Program-made: the position numbers and the translations under genes
Assembly (NCBI GenBank): GCA_037783415.1
Contig: JAZGTN010000164.1
Span: 1,798,001-1,862,000, forward strand
DNA: 64,000 nucleotides
DNA from: Leptasterias polaris
Taxonomy: Eukaryota > Echinodermata > Asteroidea > Forcipulatida > Asteriidae
Reading direction: 5' to 3'
Shown: positions 61,101 to 64,000 of the stretch, in pieces
Layout: each line of letters begins with the position of its first letter
How positions within the stretch are numbered: the stretch's first letter is position 1
Notes under the pieces: model-generated
What the model was told of the DNA's origin: nothing
Database searches by the model: none
Seen by the model: the letters and a program-made list of their open reading frames with translations, nothing else

Positions 61101-63801
61101 GAGACCTTGCCGTCCGAGACCGAGACCTTGACGCCCGAGACCGAGACCAGCCTTTCCAAGACCGAGACCAAAACCTAGACTAGAGATGGTCTGGAGACCG
61201 AGACCAAGACCTAAAAATCTGCATCACAGTGCAGAACAGTTTTGGAGCATATCTTGATATACTCAATATACGGTTAACATTTGAACCAAGTTTGGGACCT
61301 TATATGTAACAGCTTCATAACAGACAGTGCAAGTCTCGCGTGTATTCAAACATTTTGGGGACCACTTTTGTCCCACGTACATTGTTTTAATGCGTGAAGG
61401 AAACAAACTTGCGCACTTTAACAGGTGCTCGAATACAGTGTTCGAATACGTGCAAGACTTGCACACAGTCTATTACACTAATTATAACAGAAAAATCATA
61501 TCTTTTCCATTTTTTTTTTCTTTTTACAAAGTGACAAATCCATTTACTTACCAAATATGCATCGGTGTGCCCAACGCTCTGTGGGCAGGTATTTTGGGGG
61601 GTTAAAATATGTTTAGGAGTTAATAAATAAGCAATTGGAAGAATATACTGACCATTTTGTGTGACTGAAGAAGTCAACTTTGTTTTCATAGTAAACTGTA
61701 AAAGAAAAAATAGTAAGCAGTCTCCGAAACAACGGTTGCTTTTCTTATTTGTCACTTTGTAAAAACGGCAATGGTATATTAGTGTAAGGCAAATTAAATG
61801 GCAAAGTTTAGTGTTTGAAATGTTATAATCGCTGTTGTTTTTCAGGGGGCAAGTGGAATGCCAGGAAACCCAGGCAATCAAGGACACAAGGGATGGAGGG
61901 TAAGGATTCTTAGCATTTTATTCCATATTCTCAATTTTGTATTTGTTTAAGATAAATAATGAAAGCTGCATTGTATTTAGTTGATTTGAGGACAACAAAA
62001 ATCTCTAAACAAACCCTGCAAATAGGTAATGGCCTTATTTAACCCAAGCAGTCTTTTCCAGAAGATAAAAACGACAACACAACACGCATAAACAGGTTTA
62101 CTGACCAGTGTAACAAAGGCAGTCAAGTGGAAAGACACAACTTTTCCAAGCGTATTATCGACTTTTTGTATTTCCTTTTTCCGCAGATATCCCCCTTTTC
62201 AGTCTGTCTCATTCACTAATTACTCACTATTCCTCCCTCTTCCCGCCGGTGATTTTGTCTTTTGTGTTTCCAACCTCTTGTGATTTATAACCAGCCCCTT
62301 CCCTCTACACCCTCCCCTTTGACCGTTCCTCCTTGTTCATCCCTTACTTTTTCTGTGTGCTTTCTGCTTCTATCTATTTTGAGTTCTTTCCATTTGACTG
62401 CTTCTGTTGCATCAGATTTCTTCTTTCTGATGTCCTTTAGCCTTGGGTCGAAATGTCACACCATTAACTTTTTCCCATTTTCACCATAGGTTATGGTTAA
62501 TCAGGAGTTTGCAACAGCTAATTATATATTCTAAACAAGTTCTCTGATATATTTTATATTTGTTTTCCTTGGTTTTAAGAATTTATGAACTTTTGTTTAG
62601 GATATCAAAGTTTTGCTCAGGAATCTACAGGATGAAGAACTGGGAAATGAATTCCAAAAGGGCCGACTCTAATCACAGAATTTTTAGCTGCAAATGAAAT
62701 GGCTTTTTAGTTAATAAGTTTTGTTTATTTCCGGGTCGACAGGGTGGAAGAGGTGCAAAGGGAATGCGTGGTGATAATGGTGATGTTGGTGACAGCGGAG
62801 ATAATGGTGCCGTGGGAGCTGCTGGAGCTGTTGGAGCTACAGTAAGTATGCAGTTAAGATCATGCTGGAGAAAACCCTGAATTTTTTTCTGTCATCCTTC
62901 TCAGAAATAATTAGTAGTCTTCTTGTAGTTGGGAATAACACTCCGATCAATACACAATTAAAATGTGATGAAATTTAATTGACTGTTAAGTTGTAACTCA
63001 AATGCTTTCATTCAAAACAAAGTTCTGCCTTGCTTAAACTAAAACAATGAAACCACTGAGAGCAGGTTTGCCCAAACATTTTTTCAAAACTACTTTTGAC
63101 AAACATTTTTTCTATAACAAGCAGTTACGGGCTGCTTGCCCACAGGACACAGCTTGTGATAGAAAATTACACTCGCAATGGGCTGACCCAGACACCCCCC
63201 TCCCCTCCCATGGCAGCTTGCCAACAAGTCAAGTAAGCGTTTAATTGGAAGCTTGCTAAGGCCTATTATACAGCAAATAACTAATTGATAATTATGTAAA
63301 ACTTGCATTGCAATAGTATATATTGACAGTTCTTTATGATTGAAGAAATCTGCTTTCTTTTGGTAGTTGCATTTTTAAGAAGGAAAAAACCCCATACAAA
63401 CAACGCTTTTTGCAGTCTGGCTGTTTAGCCCCGTTCATACTTCACACGAAATCAAATGCGAACCGAATTATGTGACTCAAAAAAAAACTAACGCGCTGTT
63501 TTCCAATTGTGACGCAAGTAAATTTGTTTCACTTTTGCATGGAACAGGCTTTAGGCAGATTCAACACTTAAATAAAACAGTGCCAGTACGCACTGCCATC
63601 ACTGGGCTCCCCACTCAGCCAGTTGTTCTTCATAACACCAACTCCTCTTGTAAGTCTACGATTGAAGAGTCTTGGTGGAAGTCTTGATGCAGCATCACCA
63701 ATTAGAGCAATCTTTACGACCCTTGTGCCTTTCTCATCTTTTCCCAGGGTGAACGTGGTCATGGTGGTGAGAGAGGAGAACGCGGATCAAGAGGAATTGC
63801 G
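25050..63801 (+). CDS. Fibrillar procollagen gene with VWC and eleven SURF modules (gene span, 3' end outside window)
   Basis: The gene encodes a secreted fibrillar procollagen alpha chain. Order: signal peptide, VWC, eleven SURF modules, short minor triple helix, N-telopeptide, then the major Gly-X-Y helix, which continues past the window. This is the architecture reported for the sea urchin 2-alpha type N-propeptide, which has about a dozen SURF copies. Inside the cell, chains trimerise through the C-propeptide (not in view); outside, the N-propeptide either stays on the fibril surface and limits fibril diameter or is cleaved before the telopeptide. I place 26 exons; all joins keep the frame. 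VWC and SURF introns are phase 1, and the collagen introns are phase 0 after a 14-nt adaptor exon. No exon is broken by the many transposons, which all lie in introns. Confidence 0.9.
25645..25760. repeat. Partial palindromic CCAATTTCATA-family repeat in intron 1
   Basis: Truncated copy (GGGTCCAATAACACAGAGCTGCTTAAGCACAAAAAG, then CTAAGCACAAACAAATTTTGC). The right end is missing. The rest of intron 1 (25174-26396) holds nothing that I recognise. Confidence 0.5.
26397..26603 (+). CDS. Collagen gene 2 exon 2: VWC module
   Basis: A 207-nt exon, phase 1 at both ends, after TACTTTTAG. It encodes a von Willebrand factor type C (chordin-like cysteine-rich) module of about 65 residues with ten cysteines, including the diagnostic CSFCSC and CCKAC motifs and YQLSEC in front. 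The same module opens the N-propeptides of vertebrate type I, II, III and V-like collagens, where it can bind BMP-family ligands; binding here is not shown. The donor is A|GTAAGT. Confidence 0.95.
26604..29928 (+). other. Intron 2, nothing firm
   Basis: A 3.3-kb AT-rich intron with a short CA run at about 28140 and a G-run at about 29087. The motif CAGAATCTCCTGGGGACAGA and its relatives recur near 28980-29130, partly inverted. No coding exon was found. Confidence 0.4.
29929..30384 (+). CDS. Collagen gene 2 exon 3: SURF module 1
   Basis: A 456-nt exon (152 codons), phase 1-1, after TTGTTCAG. SURF features: hydrophobic strand start VTVEDVIPVV, the G.GLW core (GQGLWTTRLWM), and four cysteines in two pairs, C-X6-C (HTCDEAKFIC) and C-X5-C (GCVENTFC). 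It is most like SURF 2 and differs from the others by the added segment around RVEEAL-type residues and the KDYLTFFF strand. The donor is AAAG|GTAGGC; a piggyBac element starts only 24 bases further on. Confidence 0.9.
30638..30797. repeat. 85-bp tandem duplication inside the piggyBac element
   Basis: About 73 bp starting ATTTTATGTCAC and ending CAAACGACCA occur twice at a spacing of 85 bp, with one visible difference (CACAGAAC versus CACTGAAC). Confidence 0.8.
30743..31438 (-). pseudogene. piggyBac transposase, exon 2, C-terminally truncated
   Basis: On the minus strand the exon opens after TCCTACTGCAG at 31438 and joins exon 1 in phase 0. It encodes the N-terminal half of the piggyBac transposase fold (LFFCSTVWDMLVDETN, LNEMMAFVALLLAMG, MSRNRFSSIMRFFHL, and LSPDESMIKFKGR, which holds the first catalytic aspartate). 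Similarity stops at KPVKWGMKA, after which a glycine-rich low-complexity tail runs to a stop. The second and third catalytic aspartates and the C-terminal cysteine-rich finger are absent, so it cannot catalyse transposition. Confidence 0.85.
31588..31678 (+). repeat. Purine-rich minisatellite in the transposase intron
   Basis: About three copies of a roughly 27-bp G/A-only unit (GGGGAAGGGGTGAGAAGGGA with small changes). Its repeated G-runs could form a G-quadruplex. Confidence 0.75.
32153..32338 (-). pseudogene. piggyBac transposase, exon 1 (acidic N-terminus)
   Basis: Starts ATG at 32338 on the minus strand (MDGDRNAEILAEIF) and runs into a repeated acidic stretch of EGGEIDS/EGEIDS units, ending EVEQ before a good donor CAG|GTAAGC (32152-32151). 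Acidic N-termini are usual in piggyBac transposases. The intron to exon 2 is about 0.7 kb. A related start (VLVEIFVDSDSE) is present in the second TTAA element at about 40206. Confidence 0.75.
32600..33407 (+). other. Rest of intron 3 with an old repeat
   Basis: From about 32966 a degenerate member of the AAGGGTGTG...CAACATT repeat family is visible (AAAATATAAAAGTTCACAG, CATGCTGGAAAACTTCCCTT). Nothing else was recognised. Confidence 0.4.
33408..33872 (+). CDS. Collagen gene 2 exon 4: SURF module 2
   Basis: A 465-nt exon (155 codons), phase 1-1. The acceptor (TGTAACTAAG|GTG) is weak but is the only AG that keeps the phase. Core GGENLWTASMWM; cysteine pairs C-X6-C (HSCAEAKFFCAKFNKNPEP) and C-X5-C (GCTAVEAC). 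It is closest to SURF 1 across its length (VPLDLD, SGTRVEEVL, QDL, FNKNPEP). The donor is GCAG|GTAAAT. Confidence 0.9.
34373..34795 (+). CDS. Collagen gene 2 exon 5: SURF module 3
   Basis: A 423-nt exon (141 codons), phase 1-1, after TATTTCTAG. Opens GVKVTDLSWERE; contains YGVPTPLTIDATVGT, the core GSGLWKMNIFGS, and cysteine pairs C-X6-C (GCGELSYLC) and C-X4-C (SCKAEEC). Nearly every motif is repeated in SURF 7, its likely duplicate. Donor AAAG|GTGAGA. Confidence 0.95.
35405..35845 (+). CDS. Collagen gene 2 exon 6: SURF module 4
   Basis: A 441-nt exon (147 codons), phase 1-1. Opens GVYVSSVDSTLL; core VVGRNLWRLNLYGSE; cysteine pairs C-X6-C (DCQKVKFLCTEFSRNPSSS) and the unusual C-X7-C (DCMDVPDNLC). 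The X7 spacing is shared only with SURF 8. Donor AGAG|GTAAGA. Confidence 0.95.
36165..36340 (-). repeat. tRNA-derived SINE, reverse strand, intron 6
   Basis: On the minus strand GTGGCCGGATGGTCTAGTAC serves as A box and AGGTTCGAATCCCAG as B box, followed by GACACCTGTTTCCACAG-type body sequence. Same family as 45795 and 50835. Confidence 0.7.
36511..36614. repeat. Hairpin repeat with 21-bp perfect arms
   Basis: Arms at 36533-36553 and 36573-36593 (GAAATCTAGACTGTTCCATT plus one base) are perfectly complementary around a 19-nt loop. Weaker pairing extends to about 36511 and 36614 (AGCATATAATCA versus TGATTATATTCTGCT). A decayed relative may lie at 38992-39065. Confidence 0.8.
36959..37399 (+). 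CDS. Collagen gene 2 exon 7: SURF module 5
   Basis: A 441-nt exon (147 codons), phase 1-1, after GTTTCAG. Opens GVIAERFDWEYK; core GEGLWRMGMYGS; cysteine pairs C-X6-C (GCNGYDYVCAEF) and C-X4-C (SCKKQKC). Most like SURF 9. Donor GCAC|GTAAGT. Confidence 0.95.
37845..38276 (+). CDS. Collagen gene 2 exon 8: SURF module 6
   Basis: A 432-nt exon (144 codons), phase 1-1, acceptor TTAATAG. Core SGENLWNIGLYGSSSPQG; cysteine pairs C-X6-C (QCKDVKYLCTEL) and C-X6-C (SCTELGDRC). Its start (RAVFTNLVSEIAG) lacks the usual G-V opening and the donor AAAG|GTTGGA departs from the GTAAG/GTGAG norm of the other exons, so this exon may be spliced less efficiently. It is the partner of SURF 10. Confidence 0.85.
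38380..38600 (+). repeat. SINE-like repeat ending in (TTA)n
   Basis: Ends GCGCTTTGCAACCCTAGGAAAAGGCGCTTTATAAATG followed by a TTATTATT run (to 38600), a typical SINE 3' end. The 5' boundary is approximate. Confidence 0.55.
39095..39300 (+). repeat. SINE body fragment, intron 8
   Basis: Carries CTTGTGTTCTTAAACAAGACAC, TTTGTCCTTCGGATGGGGC and AAAAGAACCCAGAACTCC, which form the body of the tRNA-derived SINE family seen elsewhere. The tRNA-like head is missing here, but a longer 3' body is present. Confidence 0.65.
39438..39857 (+). CDS. Collagen gene 2 exon 9: SURF module 7
   Basis: A 420-nt exon (140 codons), phase 1-1, after TTTACAAAG. Opens GVTLTDMDWEYD; YGVPTPLTIDAEVRT; core GTGLWKMNLFGS; cysteine pairs C-X6-C (GCNEFKHICLEF) and C-X4-C (DCKPAKC). 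Clear duplicate of SURF 3. Donor AGAG|GTATTA; a TTAA element starts 61 bases after the exon. Confidence 0.95.
39918..40642 (+). mobile_element. Non-autonomous piggyBac-type element in intron 9
   Basis: 725 bp between TTAA duplications (39914-39917 and 40643-40646), with perfect 13-bp inverted ends CCCTTTCAATACC. On the + strand near 40206-40270 a remnant transposase start reads VLVEIFVDSDSE, like the acidic N-terminus of the 30408-32595 element, then stops. Most of the transposase is deleted. Confidence 0.9.
40725..41159 (+). CDS. Collagen gene 2 exon 10: SURF module 8
   Basis: A 435-nt exon (145 codons), phase 1-1, after CTCTTGCAG. Opens AVYVDSVESTI; VRFDTIVGTTEES; core VGRNMWRLNLYGSE; cysteine pairs C-X6-C (DCKKVKYLCTEFSRNPSSS) and C-X7-C (DCMEVTDEMC). 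Clear duplicate of SURF 4. Donor AGAG|GTAAGA. Confidence 0.95.
41219..41551. mobile_element. TTAA-flanked MITE in intron 10
   Basis: 333 bp between TTAA copies (41215-41218 and 41552-41555), with perfect 12-bp inverted ends CTCTTTCAGTGC. No coding sequence. The end resembles CCCTTTCA of the neighbouring 725-bp element, which supports a piggyBac-related origin. Confidence 0.85.
41639..42070 (+). CDS. Collagen gene 2 exon 11: SURF module 9
   Basis: A 432-nt exon (144 codons), phase 1-1, after TTGACAG. Opens GVVIEDMNWRME; core GDALWRVGIFGATKPDGKG; cysteine pairs C-X7-C (GCESEYQYLC) and C-X4-C (KCKDEDC). Partner of SURF 5. Donor AAAG|GTTTGT, slightly weak. Confidence 0.95.
42741..43487. mobile_element. 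Palindromic-end element (GACTGTGCAAGTC family), copy A
   Basis: 747 bp with perfect 23-bp inverted ends that begin ATAGACTGTGCAAGTCTCGC. The true ends may be GACTG...CAGTC flanked by TA, the target duplication of Tc1/mariner-type elements. No transposase. Internal blocks (GACAAGGATGC, AAAGAGGACGCTGACGCCTC, ATATGGTTGGGACCACAATG) are shared with copy B only 158 bp downstream. Confidence 0.8.
43645..44351. mobile_element. Palindromic-end element (GACTGTGCAAGTC family), copy B
   Basis: 707 bp, same orientation and same internal blocks as copy A, with ends ATAGACTGTGCAAGTC and GACTTGCACAGCCTAT. The tandem pair is separated by a unique spacer (43488-43644). Confidence 0.8.
44610..45035 (+). CDS. 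Collagen gene 2 exon 12: SURF module 10
   Basis: A 426-nt exon (142 codons), phase 1-1, after CTTTCCAG. Opens GVKVSGLDIIDNDY; core GDDLWQMALYGSNN; cysteine pairs C-X6-C (ACTQMPYLCAELKKG) and C-X4-C (KCFRTKC). Partner of SURF 6, sharing the acidic-neutral start and the YLC.EL segment. Donor GACG|GTAAGA. Confidence 0.95.
45400..45778. repeat. TTAA-ended palindromic repeat (AGGCACTGAACACG family), copy 2
   Basis: 379 bp, begins TTAAAGGCACTGAACATG and ends CGTGTTCAGTGCCTTTAA, with an interior nearly identical to 17783-18158 (CTCAAAAACTACGTTACTTC, CAACAGCTCTCCGTTGCTC). The high similarity suggests recent activity. Confidence 0.8.
45795..45990 (-). repeat. tRNA-derived SINE, reverse strand, intron 12
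   Basis: Minus strand: ATGGCCAAGTGGTTTAGTGC (A box region) and GGGTTCGAATCCCGG (B box), followed by CTTGAGCAAAACACTTAACG. This is one of the best preserved heads of the family. Confidence 0.75.
46081..46503 (+). CDS. Collagen gene 2 exon 13: SURF module 11
   Basis: A 423-nt exon (141 codons), phase 1-1, after TTATCTCAG. Opens GITIDSTTLTGDDF with an unusually acidic segment (NIDDDTDE); core SGRNLWKLETYVANN; cysteine pairs C-X7-C (PCKEGSAYIC) and C-X4-C (KCRKLKC). It stands outside the 3-6/7-10 pairing and closes the array. Donor AAGG|GTAAGA. Confidence 0.95.
46504..47160 (+). other. Intron 13, left part, nothing firm
   Basis: AT-rich intron sequence with no exon candidate. A twelfth SURF module was looked for through 50776 and not found. 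Confidence 0.4.
47161..50267. mobile_element. 3.1-kb non-autonomous DNA transposon with 29-bp perfect inverted ends
   Basis: Positions 47161-47189 and 50239-50267 are perfect inverted repeats (outer bases GGGAAGACATCAAAAACATT). They are flanked by TAA on both sides (47158-47160 and 50268-50270), a 3-bp duplication typical of PIF/Harbinger elements. The outer 200-300 bp at each end are very GC-rich (CGGCGCGCCGCGGCG, CCGGCCGGCC) while the middle is AT-rich and non-coding, with an AAT microsatellite at about 47466-47491. No transposase is recognisable. Confidence 0.85.
50275..50360 (+). repeat. tRNA-like SINE head
   Basis: TGGTCTAGTGG (A box) and GGGTTCGAATCCCA (B box, with a foldable T arm) lie at tRNA-like spacing directly after the 3.1-kb transposon. 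The acceptor stem does not pair well, so this is taken as a SINE, not a functional tRNA. Confidence 0.6.
50777..50790 (+). CDS. Collagen gene 2 exon 14: 14-nt linker (phase adaptor)
   Basis: TTCCTTAACAG precedes CTGAGGTTGCAAAG, followed by GTAATG. Joined to SURF 11 it reads GAEVAK-type sequence and converts the phase-1 SURF series to the phase-0 collagen series. It is too short for confident statistics, but it is the only join I found that connects the two parts in frame. Confidence 0.65.
50835..51000 (+). repeat. tRNA-derived SINE, intron 14
   Basis: TCGTGGCCGAGTGGTCAAGTG and GTGGGTTCGAGTCCCGG give a type II tRNA (Ser/Leu-like) head; GGCAAGGCACTTAAACATTA and TGTCCTTTGGATGGAGC give the body. 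Confidence 0.75.
51398..51445 (+). CDS. Collagen gene 2 exon 15: minor helix, part 1
   Basis: A 48-nt phase-0 exon after CCCTTCAG; encodes four triplets GPPGSKGYKGEA and then AQLP, where the Gly-X-Y pattern breaks. Donor GTAAGT. Confidence 0.85.
51560..51690 (+). repeat. tRNA-derived SINE, intron 15
   Basis: ATGTGGCCGAGTGGTCTAGT and GTGTGGATTTGAATCCCGG (B box with one change), followed by GTGTCCTTGAGCAAGAT. Confidence 0.7.
51885..51935 (+). CDS. Collagen gene 2 exon 16: minor helix, part 2
   Basis: A 51-nt phase-0 exon after ATTTATCAG; encodes ASMAM and then resumes GPAGIPGLSGPG. With exon 15 it makes a nine-residue interruption (AQLPASMAM) in the minor helix. Donor GTACGT. Confidence 0.85.
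52143..52713. mobile_element. Decayed GACTGTGCAAGTC-family element, reverse orientation
   Basis: Ends GACTGCGCAAGTCTCGCACG and TGATACGTGGGAGACTTGC. The interior GTTGGTCCCAACCATAT and GTTTTCTCGTTTGATACG corresponds, reversed, to copies A and B at 42741 and 43645. It lies in intron 16. Confidence 0.65.
53200..53528. repeat. MITE-like palindromic repeat in intron 16
   Basis: 329 bp, opens TTAAGGGTGTGTACAACATT and closes AATGTTGTACACACCCTTTAA, with internal CAAGGGAAGTTTTCCACCATG. Related decayed copies lie at about 18165 and 32966. Confidence 0.75.
53956..54009 (+). CDS. Collagen gene 2 exon 17: minor helix, part 3 (54 bp)
   Basis: Six complete triplets, GYPGPKGYPGQMGSPGYK, between TTTCAG and GTGAGA; the ancestral 54-bp collagen exon size. 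Confidence 0.95.
54474..54803. repeat. MITE-like palindromic repeat (GGCAAAGTATACC family)
   Basis: AAAGCAAAGTATACCATTGG opens and CAAACGTATACCTTCCCTTTT closes; internal AGAAATGTTTCTCAGATTC as in 17402-17786. In intron 17. Confidence 0.6.
54984..55027 (+). ncRNA. Hammerhead-ribozyme-like motif
   Basis: Order seen: GTCTC (stem I strand), CTGACGA (matches the CUGANGA core), one T, a 6-bp stem GACTAG/CTAGTC around AGCAAG (stem II), GAAA core, CA, TT, then GAGAC pairing with the first strand. Stem III is reduced to two unpaired bases and one base is extra before stem II, so self-cleavage is doubtful. Penelope-like retroelements are known to carry such minimal hammerheads near repeated ends, and a direct-repeat unit begins just downstream. 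Confidence 0.4.
55068..55303 (+). repeat. Direct repeat pair, copy 1 (intron 17)
   Basis: Starts GATCCACAAAGCGAAAGTAG-type sequence and ends CCGCAAACCAAATATA; internal short hairpins AGTTCTTTTCAGAACT and AGTTCTCAAAGAAC. The second copy lies two introns later, on the far side of the telopeptide exon. Confidence 0.8.
55616..55693 (+). CDS. Collagen gene 2 exon 18: end of minor helix
   Basis: A 78-nt phase-0 exon after TTTCTAG; eight triplets including a GPPGPPGPP clamp, then GE. Proline-rich ends of this type cap the minor helix before the N-propeptidase region in vertebrate chains. Donor GTAAGC. Confidence 0.95.
56128..56214 (+). CDS. Collagen gene 2 exon 19: N-telopeptide / propeptidase region
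   Basis: An 87-nt phase-0 exon after ATGCTAG; encodes 29 non-helical residues (AIAPANIARPSGKKGGGF..., ending SPSQVVQ). It sits between minor and major helix exactly where vertebrate chains have the N-proteinase site and N-telopeptide. The KK pair could supply the cross-linking lysine. The cleavage site is not identified. Confidence 0.85.
57079..57317 (+). repeat. Direct repeat pair, copy 2 (intron 19)
   Basis: About 240 bp closely matching 55068-55303, in the same orientation, with small indels. It is followed by ACATTGAGACCT, the sequence that precedes copy 1 at 55019-55030, as if units were once arranged head to tail. Confidence 0.8.
57708..57752 (+). CDS. Collagen gene 2 exon 20: start of major helix (45 bp)
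   Basis: Five triplets, GPPGPVGLPGISGVR, between CTACCAG and GTGAGT. First exon of the uninterrupted Gly-X-Y domain. Confidence 0.95.
58214..58267 (+). CDS. Collagen gene 2 exon 21: major helix (54 bp)
   Basis: Six triplets, GPSGMRGQLGDMGSVGQP, between ATTTTAG and GTAAGT. Confidence 0.95.
58581..58953 (+). repeat. 21-bp minisatellite in intron 21
   Basis: About 17-18 tandem units of AACTTGTGTGCTTAAGTTTCC with point variants (GTGTGCTAAAG, GCGTGC), and two units replaced by a TATAAGATTCAA variant. Because 21 is a multiple of three, the array stays open and would translate as CVLKFPT repeats, but it lies between two collagen exons and has no splice context. Confidence 0.9.
59465..59518 (+). 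CDS. Collagen gene 2 exon 22: major helix (54 bp)
   Basis: Six triplets, GSSGPPGSRGPEGDGGRD, between CTTCTAG and GTAAGT. Confidence 0.95.
59690..59990 (-). repeat. tRNA-derived SINE, reverse strand, intron 22
   Basis: Minus strand: TGTGGCCGAACGGTCCAGG and GTGGGTTCCAGTCCTAG (degraded A and B boxes), then TTTGTCCTTTGGATGGGACG and AAGAGCCCAGTACAC body sequence. It is one of the longer copies in the window. Confidence 0.7.
60612..60665 (+). CDS. Collagen gene 2 exon 23: major helix (54 bp)
   Basis: Six triplets, GSHGSTGSVGVSGNLGAQ, between CTTGCAG and GTAACT. Confidence 0.95.
61078..61215 (+). repeat. CCGAGACC minisatellite
   Basis: Irregular tandem array of GAGACCGAGACC-type units of 6-24 bp (for example CCGAGACCGAGACCTTGACG). 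In intron 23; no coding meaning is inferred. Confidence 0.7.
61323..61470. mobile_element. Short GACTGTGCAAGTC-family element
   Basis: 148 bp with ends GACAGTGCAAGTCTCGCG and CGTGCAAGACTTGCACACAGTC; an internally deleted member of the family at 42741 and 43645. Confidence 0.65.
61846..61899 (+). CDS. Collagen gene 2 exon 24: major helix (54 bp)
   Basis: Six triplets, GASGMPGNPGNQGHKGWR, between TTTTCAG and GTAAGG. A tryptophan in the Y-adjacent position (GWR) is unusual in a collagen helix. Confidence 0.95.
62743..62841 (+). CDS. Collagen gene 2 exon 25: major helix (99 bp)
   Basis: Eleven triplets (GGRGAKGMRGDNGDV..., ending GAAGAVGAT) after GTCGACAG; the standard 99-bp collagen exon. It is aspartate-rich in its first half and low in proline. 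Confidence 0.95.
63748..63801 (+). CDS. Collagen gene 2 exon 26: major helix (54 bp), last in window
   Basis: Six triplets, GERGHGGERGERGSRGIA, between TTTCCCAG and GTAAGT. The gene continues to the right. Confidence 0.95.
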
Positions 63802-63889
63802 GTAAGTCAATCAAAATAGCAACTAGGATTTGAAACTTTGCATGGTAGGAGAACAATCAAGTGAGGTTTGCAGTGATACCATGTACATC

Positions 63890-63998
63890 GATCTCTTTTG
63901 TGAGTATAGTGATGGTTTTTGAGAAGGACCGGTGGTTTGGCAACTCCTTGTCAATCTACTGGTTCTTCTCAGAATCACCACTACTCACAAAAGAGATT
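63890..63998. repeat. Palindromic repeat at the window edge
   Basis: Arms GATCTCTTTTGTGAGTA and TACTCACAAAAGAGAT; pairing continues inward through TGAGAAG/CTTCTCA with few mismatches. It looks like a complete small MITE. Confidence 0.7.
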
Positions 63999-64000
63999 TA

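Overview
This is a eukaryotic, intron-rich, AT-rich animal window, most likely from an echinoderm. The main evidence is an array of SURF (sea urchin fibrillar) modules placed between a von Willebrand factor C (VWC) module and a collagen helix. That layout is known from the N-propeptides of echinoderm fibrillar collagens. The class (sea star, sea urchin or other) cannot be settled from the sequence alone.

Two fibrillar collagen genes lie head to tail on the + strand. The first is present only as its 3' end: three phase-0 exons (312-386, 711-935, 1542-1688) encode the last 148 residues of a COLFI C-propeptide, followed by a 3'UTR of about 1.8 kb. About 21.5 kb later the second gene starts (first AUG 25050) and runs off the right edge. 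I place 26 exons: signal peptide; VWC; eleven SURF modules, each one exon with phase 1 at both ends; a 14-nt linker exon that changes the phase to 0; four exons of a short, interrupted minor helix; an N-telopeptide exon; and seven exons of the major Gly-X-Y helix with the classic 45/54/99-bp sizes. The predicted product is an extracellular matrix procollagen chain with a very large N-propeptide (about 1.8 thousand residues including the minor helix).

The SURF array has internal history. Modules 1 and 2 resemble each other, and modules 3-4-5-6 match 7-8-9-10 one for one, which points to duplication of a four-exon block.

The rest is mostly mobile DNA. Between the genes sits a Ty3/gypsy retrotransposon (7605-14493) with identical short LTRs, a tRNA-Leu-type primer site, a 5-bp target duplication and a broken gag-pol; it is nested inside a small palindromic repeat. 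The introns of the second gene hold three TTAA-bounded piggyBac-type insertions (2188, 725 and 333 bp), each just downstream of a SURF exon, a 3.1-kb element with 29-bp perfect inverted ends and TAA duplications, a tandem pair of about 0.7-kb palindromic elements, several tRNA-derived SINE copies, a 21-bp minisatellite, and a pair of direct repeats, one of which sits next to a hammerhead-ribozyme-like motif. No bacterial-type operons, CRISPR arrays, rRNA genes or convincing functional tRNA genes were seen.
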